Source: Marinobacterium weihaiense (GTDB lineage Bacteria > Pseudomonadota > Gammaproteobacteria > Pseudomonadales > Balneatricaceae). From it: 64,000 nt of DNA. Numbering within the stretch: the stretch's first letter is position 1; the number at the start of each line of letters is the position of its first letter. The position numbers and the translations under genes were made by a program. Below the pieces are notes generated by a model that did not search any database, was not told the DNA's origin, and saw only the letters and a program-made list of their open reading frames with translations. Location of the stretch: assembly GCF_019061305.1 (NCBI RefSeq), contig NZ_JAHQZT010000002.1, forward strand, positions 124,001 to 188,000. Reading direction: 5' to 3'. Of this stretch, positions 55,069-62,788 are shown one piece after another.

Positions 55069-55877
55069 GCGTCTGAAGAGGTGTCGCGGTGCAGGTGCAC
55101 GTCCATCTGCGGGAAAGGGATACTGATACCCTGACGGTCAAACTCCAGCTTGACCTTCTCGGTAGTATCCCACAGCACCGGCCAGTAGTCGGATGTCTTG
55201 ACCCAGGGACGTACGTTGAAGTTGACGCTGCTGTCCGCCAGTGCCGCCACGTTGACCACCGGAGCCGGGTCTTTAAGCACGCGCTCGTCCTGCTCCAGGA
55301 TATCCACCAGAATCTGCTTGGCCTTCAGCAGATCATCACCATAACCGATGCCGAATACCATATCCACGCGGCGTGTTGCACGCTTGGAATAGTTGATGAT
55401 GCTGTCATTATAGATCTTGCCGTTGGGCAGAATGATTTCACGGTTGTCACCGGTGCGAAAAATGGAATTGAAGATGGTGATGTGCTCGACAATGCCACTG
55501 ACGCCACCGGCTTCGACAAAGTCACCCTCACGAAACGGACGAAACACAATCAACATCACGCCAGCCGCAAAGTTTTTCAATGAATCCTGCAGTGACAAGC
55601 CAATGGCCAGACCCGCAGCACCGATCAGTGCAATCAGCGAGGTAGTATCAACACCCAGCTCACCCAGTGCGGCCACTACCACAAACAGCAGCAGAACCGC
55701 ATGCGCAATGGAGCTGATAAAGTTGATCAGCATGGTGTCCATTTTGGTCTTGCGCAGAATGCGTCCCAGCAGGTTGATCAGTAGTTTGACTACCCAGCGA
55801 CCCACGATAAAAATCGCAGCCGCCATGGCAATATTGATCACCCATGGCAGGATGTACTCCTGAGAGAAAGATTCCAT
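55065..55877 (-). CDS. mscS: Small-conductance mechanosensitive channel, MscS family
   Basis: 270-residue channel that opens under membrane tension to relieve hypo-osmotic shock. It has three membrane spans (about 12-35, 55-80, 85-115); the pore helix region reads LIGAAGLAIGLSLQDSLKNFAAGVMLI and is followed by the beta domain with FRPFREGDFVEAGG. Length fits E. coli MscS (286). The ATG at 55877 has AAGGGAG six bases upstream. Its stop overlaps the convergent CbrA-like stop in a TTAA tetramer. Confidence 0.94.
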   Translation of the reverse strand: MESFSQEYILPWVINIAMAAAIFIVGRWVVKLLINLLGRILRKTKMDTMLINFISSIAHAVLLLFVVVAALGELGVDTTSLIALIGAAGLAIGLSLQDSLKNFAAGVMLIVFRPFREGDFVEAGGVSGIVEHITIFNSIFRTGDNREIILPNGKIYNDSIINYSKRATRRVDMVFGIGYGDDLLKAKQILVDILEQDERVLKDPAPVVNVAALADSSVNFNVRPWVKTSDYWPVLWDTTEKVKLEFDRQGISIPFPQMDVHLHRDTSSDA

Positions 55878-56006
55878 GTAAACTCCCTTGAAGGCTTCAG
55901 AAAAGGTCATCGATTAGGCTGCCATTCATATTCAGGACAGCTCCTAAACGATAAAGTGTTTGTAGTGTAAAATCATGTATTTGTTGCTTCAGCCGTTGGA
56001 AACGCC

Positions 56007-56579
56007 ATGAAAAAGATTGTTCTGTTTACCGCCCTGCTTGGCCTGTCGGCACCGGCATGGGCCGAGCGCGGCCACATTGCCGATGATGCCCATGTGTTCT
56101 TTCACAGCGGACCAAGCAATCAGTACCGAATCATCGGCCGCGTCAACAGCGGTGAACCCATCGAGATACTGAGCCGCAATGACAATACCGAATATGTACA
56201 GATTCGTACCGAAAGTGGTCGTACCGGCTGGCTGCCGGGCACTCTCGTAGGTGCAGGCGACAGCAAGCTGATTGAGCTGCCCAAACTGGAAAGCGCGCTG
56301 GAAGAGAGCCGTACCACGATTACCGAACAGGCCGATACCATTGAGCGACTCAACAGCAGCCTGCAGCAGCTGCAGCGTGAAAGCAGTACCTATACCGACC
56401 AGATTCGCTCCCTGAAAACCGAGATACGTGACCTGCAGTCCCAGATTGCCCACATGGATCAAAGCAACCTGATGCGCTGGCTGACCTATGGTGGCCTGGT
56501 CGCGTTCGGCGGTGTCATTCTGGGCTTGATCGTGCCTTACCTGCCGCGCAAGCGTAAGCGTCGCGATGACTGGTTTTAA
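56007..56579 (+). CDS. SH3-domain envelope protein (TIGR04211/YgiM family)
   Basis: 190 residues: a signal peptide (about 1-20, ending AWA), a bacterial SH3 domain (about 22-85, with VFFHSGPSNQYRIIGRVNSGEP and RTGWLPGTLV), a coiled coil (about 90-150) and a C-terminal membrane span (about 157-178) followed by a basic tail KRKRR. It is thus periplasmic and anchored at its C-terminus. E. coli YgiM has the same layout; its role is poorly known. Confidence 0.88.
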   Translation: MKKIVLFTALLGLSAPAWAERGHIADDAHVFFHSGPSNQYRIIGRVNSGEPIEILSRNDNTEYVQIRTESGRTGWLPGTLVGAGDSKLIELPKLESALEESRTTITEQADTIERLNSSLQQLQRESSTYTDQIRSLKTEIRDLQSQIAHMDQSNLMRWLTYGGLVAFGGVILGLIVPYLPRKRKRRDDWF

Positions 56580-56724
56580 CGTTGTGGGGGCAGCTGCAAC
56601 TTGACAGCCGCGTGGAATTAGCGCAAAACATGATCAGAGGCTGAGCCGAATCGGGCAGGCTGACGTAAAGGGAGTCAGTGGCGGGATCCGGGCTCCCACC
56701 TGTAACTTAACAGGAGATTATCCC

Positions 56725-56874
56725 ATGTTGGACATCTTATTGGCTGTTACCCTGTTGACGGCATCCACGCTGGCAGCCGGCATATTGATGCTGTACGCAA
56801 CACGCACCAGCCGCAGTGACGCCGAGCCCATCAGAGTTCGTGTGGATTCACATCACCCGCGCCGTCGGCGCTAG
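56725..56874 (+). CDS. Membrane miniprotein, 49 residues, unknown
   Basis: A 49-residue frame too short for most gene callers. It has a strong ribosome site (AGGAG at 56712-56716, eight bases before ATG). One membrane helix, about residues 3-24 (LLAVTLLTASTLAAGILMLY), is followed by a polar stretch and a strongly basic end, HHPRRRR, which points to an N-out or N-in single-pass protein with a cytoplasmic basic tail. I do not recognise the family. Its TAG overlaps the convergent 71-residue gene's TAG in the tetramer CTAG. Confidence 0.68.
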   Translation: MLDILLAVTLLTASTLAAGILMLYATRTSRSDAEPIRVRVDSHHPRRRR

Positions 56875-57086
56875 GCACCGGCCGGTTCACTGCCGCCAAT
56901 CCGGGGCGGCAGTGGTTCTAACTCGCCATAGCCCTCCTGCATGGCCCAGTATCGACGTCCCTGCTCGACACGAATCACCCCATCAAAACGGTTGCGCAAA
57001 TAATCGACCGCTTCTTCAAGCGTCTCAATATCACAAAGAATGACGCCCCCGCGCTCATTGTCCGTGGCAAAAATATAACTTTTCAA
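56871..57086 (-). CDS. Small protein of unknown function (71 residues)
   Basis: Starts with TTG at 57086 (GGGAG six bases upstream) and opens MKSYIFATDNERGGVILCDI. It is soluble and acidic, with a helix ETLEEAVDYLRNRF and a short aromatic strand RRYWAMQEGY; a Pro-rich tail follows. I do not recognise it. It lies 12 bases after the c-di-GMP gene on the same strand and is probably in its transcript. Confidence 0.65.
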   Translation of the reverse strand: MKSYIFATDNERGGVILCDIETLEEAVDYLRNRFDGVIRVEQGRRYWAMQEGYGELEPLPPRIGGSEPAGA

Positions 57087-57098
57087 AGCGTACTCCCG

Positions 57099-59627
57099 TT
57101 ACAGCGGTGATATGGCTTTCTTACCGGCAGCATATGCAGCAGCCCACTGCAGCAGCTCATCAGCGGGCATGGGTCTAGCAACATGATAGCCTTGCGCCTG
57201 ATCACAGCCAAGCCGCTGCAATGCCATCAGATCATCAGTCGTTTCTACCCCCTCAGCCACTACCTCCAGCTGCATGGCGTGACTCATGTCTACAATGGCA
57301 CGTACCAGCTGCCCTCCGGTTCCTGATGAGTCCACCCCGGTAATGAAACTGCGATCAATCTTGAGGATATCCAGCGACATGTTACGGATATAGCTCAGAC
57401 TGGAAAAGCCGGTGCCGAAATCATCAATCGCGATGCGAACACCTTGTCGACGCAACTTGACCAGCGCCTGCTCAGTCGTATCAGCACTTTGCATGAAGCA
57501 GGTTTCCGTCAATTCAACCACAAATGACTCGGGACTCAATCCCTCACGGCTCAACACGGCTTGTACTCGCTCGGCCACATCACCCCGCTGAAACTCCCGT
57601 GCCGACACATTAACCGCCAGCTTGAGCGAAACGCCCTGATCACGCCAATCAACTGCATCACGCACCGAGCGCTCAAGCCCCCATTGCCCGATGGCATCGA
57701 TCAGGCCAGCATCCTCAGCGACCGGAATGAAAGTCCCGGGAGACACAACACCCAGCTCGGGATGCTCCCAGCGCAACAGTGCTTCCACTCCGATCAGGCG
57801 CTGATCGTGAACATCAATCTGCGGCTGGTATACCATGTGGAACTCGTTACGTTCCAGAGCCTGCTGTAGATAACCCGCCAAGCGATAGCGGCTGAGTGCC
57901 GCCTGGTGCTGTTCGGGCGAAAAAAAACAGATCGTGTTACGGCCTTGCTCCTTTGAATGATGCAGGGCAATCTCTGCCGCGCGAATCAGCGCCTCTGCCG
58001 ACTCGGCATCATCAGGCGCCACAGCCACGCCAATGCTGGCCATCAGCCTGACCTCTTCACCTGCCAGCCAGAACGGCACGGCAAGTGACTGGCTCAAACT
58101 GTCCAGATAACGGGACAGGGCTTCGGGGTCCGTCTGCTCACTGAGTATGATGTAAAACTCGTCTCCGGCCGGACGGGCAGCCGTCCCCTGCTGCACCAGC
58201 GTCGACTCGATACGTTCTGCCACTTGGTGCAGCAACTGATCACCGCCGCGGTGGCCGAAACGGTCATTGATCTGCTTGAACAGGTCAAGGTCGATCGCGA
58301 GCAGCGCCAGTCGCTGGCCATTTTCATGACAATAAGCATGCGCTAACTGTAACCGGTCTTCGAACAGGCGTCGGTTGGCCAGCCCGGTCACACTGTCAAA
58401 CCAGGATAGCTGCTCGACCCGTGCCTCCGATCGTTTCATTTCCGTCAGGTCATGAAAAATGGCGGCATACTGTGTCACCTCATCACGCTCATTGCGGATA
58501 GCCGTAATACTGAGCCATTCAGGATAGACCTGGCCGTCCTTGCGGCGATTCCAGATCTCTCCCTGCCACTGCCCCTCCTCACCCAGGCGCTGCCAAAGGC
58601 TATGGTAAAAGTCTGCACCATGGCGTCCGGAGCTAAGCATGCTGGGGTTGCGCCCCAGCGCTTCCTCTGACGAATAGCCCGTAATACTGGTGAACGCTCG
58701 GTTAACACTTTGGATACGCCCCCGCGTGTCGGTAATGACCACACCTTCATGGGACGCGTTGATGACCTGTTCGATCAGCCGCAGGTCATGCCGAGACTGA
58801 CGCAGGTCCTGCCCACGCTCATCCAACATGCCCCTGAGACGGTGGACATAGCTCTGCTCGAGGCTGCGCAGAATGTCATGATAGGAGGCCAGGCCCACAA
58901 CCTCCCCTTCATCATTGGTCACACCAATATGACGGAAACCCCGATCATGCAGAAAATGGCGTGCCTGATGCAGGTGACTGGTGCCACTGAGTGACACCAC
59001 TGTTGCCAGCGGCAAGTCCGCCAGCGGCAGATCCAACCGAATACCGCTGGACAGAAATCGGATGGCATCGGTTTCGGTCAGAATTCGCCACTGCCGGTCC
59101 GTCCCCACCAGAGCTGCCGAGTGACCCGCTTGCTGCATACGCTCAAGAGCGGCCTGCAGGGATTGTTCAGTTCCCAGCCGAATCAGATCAAAACTGGCCA
59201 CTTCGCACAGCGGTTTCAGATCAAGGTCGTGCTCCAGCCCTTGGCTGTTGACAATATCGGTCTGACTGATAATGCCGAGACAACGGTCATTCTGGCCGTA
59301 TACCAATGCGTGCATAAGATTGCGGCTGAGCATCTCCAGCCCCAGAGTATCAATATCCGTACCCGCCTGAACCCTGAGGACCGGTAGCAACATGGCCTCC
59401 GTCACCGGGCTGCTGCCGCCGCGCTCCAGTATGAACTGCATCGCACGACGCCGAGTGATCAATCCCTGCTGCTTACCCTGATGCTCAACCAGCACCGAGC
59501 CCACATGATATTCTGCCATGCAGACGACGACCTGCTGGAGCGCATCGCCCAGAGCGACAGCTACCAGATTCGGCTGGCAGATATCGGCAACATCCATCGT
59601 GACTGAGTGAAACTGAAGCGTATTCAT
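57099..59627 (-). CDS. CBS-PAS-GGDEF-EAL c-di-GMP signalling protein
   Basis: 842-residue soluble protein: two tandem CBS pairs (about 10-130 and 140-258), a coiled coil (about 260-290), a PAS domain (about 285-398), GGDEF (about 405-570) and EAL (about 580-835). The EAL domain looks active: EAL at 615-617, DDFGTGFSSL and EGVE. The GGDEF signature is AGDEF (487-491), a variant that is active in some proteins. CBS domains suggest adenine-nucleotide control. No membrane span is seen. It diverges from ptsP with overlapping 5' regions. Confidence 0.9.
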   Translation of the reverse strand: MNTLQFHSVTMDVADICQPNLVAVALGDALQQVVVCMAEYHVGSVLVEHQGKQQGLITRRRAMQFILERGGSSPVTEAMLLPVLRVQAGTDIDTLGLEMLSRNLMHALVYGQNDRCLGIISQTDIVNSQGLEHDLDLKPLCEVASFDLIRLGTEQSLQAALERMQQAGHSAALVGTDRQWRILTETDAIRFLSSGIRLDLPLADLPLATVVSLSGTSHLHQARHFLHDRGFRHIGVTNDEGEVVGLASYHDILRSLEQSYVHRLRGMLDERGQDLRQSRHDLRLIEQVINASHEGVVITDTRGRIQSVNRAFTSITGYSSEEALGRNPSMLSSGRHGADFYHSLWQRLGEEGQWQGEIWNRRKDGQVYPEWLSITAIRNERDEVTQYAAIFHDLTEMKRSEARVEQLSWFDSVTGLANRRLFEDRLQLAHAYCHENGQRLALLAIDLDLFKQINDRFGHRGGDQLLHQVAERIESTLVQQGTAARPAGDEFYIILSEQTDPEALSRYLDSLSQSLAVPFWLAGEEVRLMASIGVAVAPDDAESAEALIRAAEIALHHSKEQGRNTICFFSPEQHQAALSRYRLAGYLQQALERNEFHMVYQPQIDVHDQRLIGVEALLRWEHPELGVVSPGTFIPVAEDAGLIDAIGQWGLERSVRDAVDWRDQGVSLKLAVNVSAREFQRGDVAERVQAVLSREGLSPESFVVELTETCFMQSADTTEQALVKLRRQGVRIAIDDFGTGFSSLSYIRNMSLDILKIDRSFITGVDSSGTGGQLVRAIVDMSHAMQLEVVAEGVETTDDLMALQRLGCDQAQGYHVARPMPADELLQWAAAYAAGKKAISPL

Positions 59628-59768
59628 CGCGTCAGATTACCACAGCCTCGACAAAGCGCTGAAGAATTGATATCGCCACAGCGATCTTTTACCGAAACGG
59701 GGCATTGCCCTGTTAAACTGCCTGTGCAAGCATCCAAGCCAAGTCAGACTGAAACCGGAACAGCCGTC

Positions 59769-62066
59769 ATGCAACAACCCTCCCTGAACGCCCTCACATC
59801 CATTGTCGAGCAGATAGCCCGCACCGGTGACCCGCGTACTGTCATGACCAACATTGTCCAGCGTCTGCGTGACCTGATCCGTGTAGAAGTCTGCAGCCTG
59901 TATCTTTGCACCCCGGATCATCAGCATCTGATTCTGGCTGCAACCGAGGGGTTGTCGCCACAAGCGGTGGGCAAAGCCAAACTCAAACTGGACGAAGGCC
60001 TGGTCGGGCATATCGCCGCGTCCTTGAGCACGCTCAACCTGGGGGATGCACCCGAGGATGATCGTTTTGTCTTCATACCTGAAACCCACGAGATGCCTTA
60101 CCATCGCTTTCTGGGCGTGCCCCTGATCCACCTGCGCAAGCTGGTCGGTGTGCTGGTCATTCAGGGACGGGAGCGGGAGCCCTTCTCGCAGGAAACCGAG
60201 GCCTTCTTGATCACCGTTGCATCACAGTTAGCCGGCACCCTGTCTCACCTGCAGAGCCAGGGCGGCTGGTATGAAAAGCGTCACGCCCGGGCCCGCTACA
60301 GGCGCTTTCCCGGCCTGAAGGGCGCTCCGGGGCTGGGCTTGGGCAAGTTGTGGCTGGTGCGCCCCCACCTGTCGCTGGATCAGGTGCGCGCCGCATGCAC
60401 CGCAGCCCCCGAAGCAGATCGTGCTGCCATTCGCGATGCCATTGCAGCCGTCAGCGAAGAGCTGGAATCCGGCTCAGGCCACCTTGGACAGCATCTCCCG
60501 GGGGATGTAAGTGCGCTGTTCAACGTCTATCAGATGATGCTGCAAAGCCCTGAATTGAGCGACCAGATTCTGGCGCGTATCGATGCCGGCGACAATGCCC
60601 CCTGGGCCCTGAAACAGACCATCGGCAATATGGCCGAACAGTTCCGGCAGGCGGATGACCCCTACCTGAAGGCACGTGCCGAAGACATCTGCAATATCGG
60701 ACAGCGTATTCTTAACCAACTGCTGTCACGGGAACGCCCCTCCGTGGAAGCGCCCGATGAAGCCCTGATTTTGGCCGGAGAGCTGATCAGCATTGCCGAT
60801 CTGGCCGAATTCCCGCTGGAACGCATTCACGGCATCATCTGCACTCAGGGTTCAACGCTGTCGCATACGGCGATTCTCGCCAATGCGCTGGGCATACCGG
60901 CCGTCATGGGGGTAGAGAATTTTCAGCCCGACCAACACAAGGGCGCGGCACTGATTGCAGATGGTCACCGGGGCGAGTGTGTACTCAACCCGCCCCCGGC
61001 ACTGCTGGCAGAGTACCGCCGCATGATTGATGAGGAACAGCGTTTCATGCAGGGGCTGGAGCGCCTGCGCGACCAGCCGGCGGTCACTCGGGACGGTTTT
61101 CAGGTACGTTTGCTGACCAATACCGGTCTGCTGGCCGACGCCACACCGGGGCTGCAGCGCGGTGCAGAGGGGGTAGGCTTATACCGTTCTGAAATCCCCT
61201 TCATGATTCACGACAGTTTCCCCACCGAGCAGGAGCAGCTGACACTGTACCGCAAGGTACTGGCCGCCTACGCCCCGCGCCCGGTCAGCATGCGCACGCT
61301 GGATATCGGCGGCGACAAACAGCTGCCTTACTTTGACATCAGCGAGAGCAACCCCTACCTCGGCTGGCGCGGCATCCGCTTTACTCTGGACAATGCGCAA
61401 TTGCTGATCAGTCAGATTCGCGCCATGCTCCGGGCCGATATCGGCAACGGCAACCTCAAGTTGCTGGTACCCATGGTGAGCCGAGTCGATGAAATTCAGA
61501 GTTTTCGCCGCTACGTGGAAAAGGCCGTCGAATCACTACAGCGAGAGGGTACAGAGGTACGCATGCCGGATATCGGCATGATGATCGAAGTGCCCTCGGC
61601 CATGCTGTTGTTGCCTCGCCTGGCACCCTTTATCGACTTTGTCTCCATCGGTTCCAACGACCTGACCCAGTACCTGTTGGCCGTGGACCGCAACAATCCG
61701 CGCGTATCCGCACTGTTCGATCACCTCAACCCGGCCGTGCTGGTAGCGCTGGAGCAGATCCGGCAGCAGTGTGACGCTCTATCACTGCCGGTGTCCCTGT
61801 GTGGCGAAATGGCATCCGACCCGGCCGCCGTGCTGCTGCTCACAGCCATGGGGTATGACTGCCTGAGCCTGAGCGCTTACAACATTCCGCGCATCAAGCT
61901 ACTGTTGCGCTCTGTCGATCGCACCGATCTGCTCCCCCTGCTGGAGCAGACCCGCCGATGTAACAGTGAAACGGAAGTACGCGAACTGGTGGCACCGCTG
62001 CTGAAGCAGGCGGGCTGGGGGCAAGAAAAAGGCCCCTGGATGGAGGAGCCGGTCTCGGAGACCTGA
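59769..62066 (+). CDS. ptsP: Phosphoenolpyruvate-protein phosphotransferase PtsP (EI-Ntr)
   Basis: 765-residue first enzyme of the nitrogen phosphotransferase system, which passes phosphate from PEP to NPr. It has an N-terminal GAF domain (about 20-150) that senses glutamine in E. coli, then the phospho-His region STLSHTAILANALGIPAVMG (His about 368), and the PEP-binding TIM barrel with LDIGGDKQLPYF, IGSNDLTQYLLAVDRNN and SLCGEMASDP. The ATG at 59769 gives the usual length (E. coli 748); the frame is open further upstream but adds no family sequence. The usual partner rppH is not in the window. Confidence 0.92.
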   Translation: MQQPSLNALTSIVEQIARTGDPRTVMTNIVQRLRDLIRVEVCSLYLCTPDHQHLILAATEGLSPQAVGKAKLKLDEGLVGHIAASLSTLNLGDAPEDDRFVFIPETHEMPYHRFLGVPLIHLRKLVGVLVIQGREREPFSQETEAFLITVASQLAGTLSHLQSQGGWYEKRHARARYRRFPGLKGAPGLGLGKLWLVRPHLSLDQVRAACTAAPEADRAAIRDAIAAVSEELESGSGHLGQHLPGDVSALFNVYQMMLQSPELSDQILARIDAGDNAPWALKQTIGNMAEQFRQADDPYLKARAEDICNIGQRILNQLLSRERPSVEAPDEALILAGELISIADLAEFPLERIHGIICTQGSTLSHTAILANALGIPAVMGVENFQPDQHKGAALIADGHRGECVLNPPPALLAEYRRMIDEEQRFMQGLERLRDQPAVTRDGFQVRLLTNTGLLADATPGLQRGAEGVGLYRSEIPFMIHDSFPTEQEQLTLYRKVLAAYAPRPVSMRTLDIGGDKQLPYFDISESNPYLGWRGIRFTLDNAQLLISQIRAMLRADIGNGNLKLLVPMVSRVDEIQSFRRYVEKAVESLQREGTEVRMPDIGMMIEVPSAMLLLPRLAPFIDFVSIGSNDLTQYLLAVDRNNPRVSALFDHLNPAVLVALEQIRQQCDALSLPVSLCGEMASDPAAVLLLTAMGYDCLSLSAYNIPRIKLLLRSVDRTDLLPLLEQTRRCNSETEVRELVAPLLKQAGWGQEKGPWMEEPVSET

Positions 62067-62231
62067 CGGGCTGGGAGTTCGCTGTTAATACGCGTTATCG
62101 TGAGACCATAGGCCTACAGCGTATACACCCGAACCTCGATACCTTGACCCGGCACCTGCTCGACTGGACGATTGAGCCATGCCACACCCACACGCCCGGT
62201 GAAGCCTGCGTTGTGCGAGGAATACCATCGA

Positions 62232-62245
62232 ACATGTGCACATGT
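62232..62245. repeat. Perfect 14-base palindrome
   Basis: ACATGTGCACATGT reads identically on both strands. It may be a regulator site; the distance to the next gene is about 300 bases. Confidence 0.5.
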
Positions 62246-62323
62246 CTTCCTTGGCAGGGCCATGCTATCAAGCGCAGTGCCGTCACCATGCCCATGTTGT
62301 GACCGGCATACTCATACAGCCCA

Positions 62324-62355
62324 CGGCAGTATGAAAAAAGCGCACTATACTGCCG
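62324..62355. promoter_or_regulatory. Inverted repeat CGGCAGTAT-N14-ATACTGCCG
   Basis: Two perfect nine-base arms are separated by 14 bases. Arm length and spacing suit either a dimeric regulator contacting two turns of DNA or an RNA hairpin with a large loop. No T-run follows, which favours an operator. Confidence 0.5.
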
Positions 62356-62551
62356 GACATGGATGAAAAAATTACGCTTTGGCGCGTCTAATAATGCTTG
62401 CCGCGCGGACAATTATGGCGTCCAATGCGCGCTCTTGCCCCAAGCTGCTCATGCCTGAGCATCGGCACCTTTCCGTTGTGACGACCAAACACCGACAGCC
62501 ACCATCAGGGGTTTTTCCGATCGCTCGCCACCTGTCCGCAGGAGAACCATG

Positions 62552-62788
62552 ATGAAAATCTGCTTTCTGATGTATACCCAGGAACAGGTCAAGCCCAATA
62601 ACGACACCAGCCTATGCCTGATGCATGAAGCGGCTTTGCAAGGCAATGCCGTCACCGGTTCGGCCAACCTCTCCCTCCACAACAATATCAGCAACGCGCT
62701 CTGTCGCCCCCTTACCACGAGACTCAAAAGGGTTAAACAGGACAAGAACGCCGTTCGTAAGGTAATTGAAAATGCAAATGCTGTCTGA
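62552..62788 (+). pseudogene. Remnant of a glutathione-synthase-like ATP-grasp gene
   Basis: 78-residue frame with a good ribosome site (AGGAG, seven bases before the ATG at 62552). The N-terminus (KICFLMYTQEQVKPNNDTS, continuing LCLMHEAALQGNAV) resembles the start of the GshB-like ATP-grasp proteins that accompany DUF1704 genes. After about residue 52 the ATP-grasp core is missing, and the last 25 residues (RLKRVKQDKNAVRKVIENA) look like the C-terminal helix of the same family. This suggests an in-frame internal deletion. The comparison is from memory. Its stop overlaps the start of the next gene. Confidence 0.55.

Larger units (their letters stand above)
62067..62551. other. Gene-free stretch with two inverted repeats
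   Basis: About 485 bases between ptsP and the ATP-grasp remnant. It holds a perfect 14-base palindrome (62232-62245) and a long inverted repeat (62324-62355). Open frames on the minus strand lack ribosome sites and recognisable content. It is probably the control region of the downstream operon plus decayed sequence. Confidence 0.45.
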
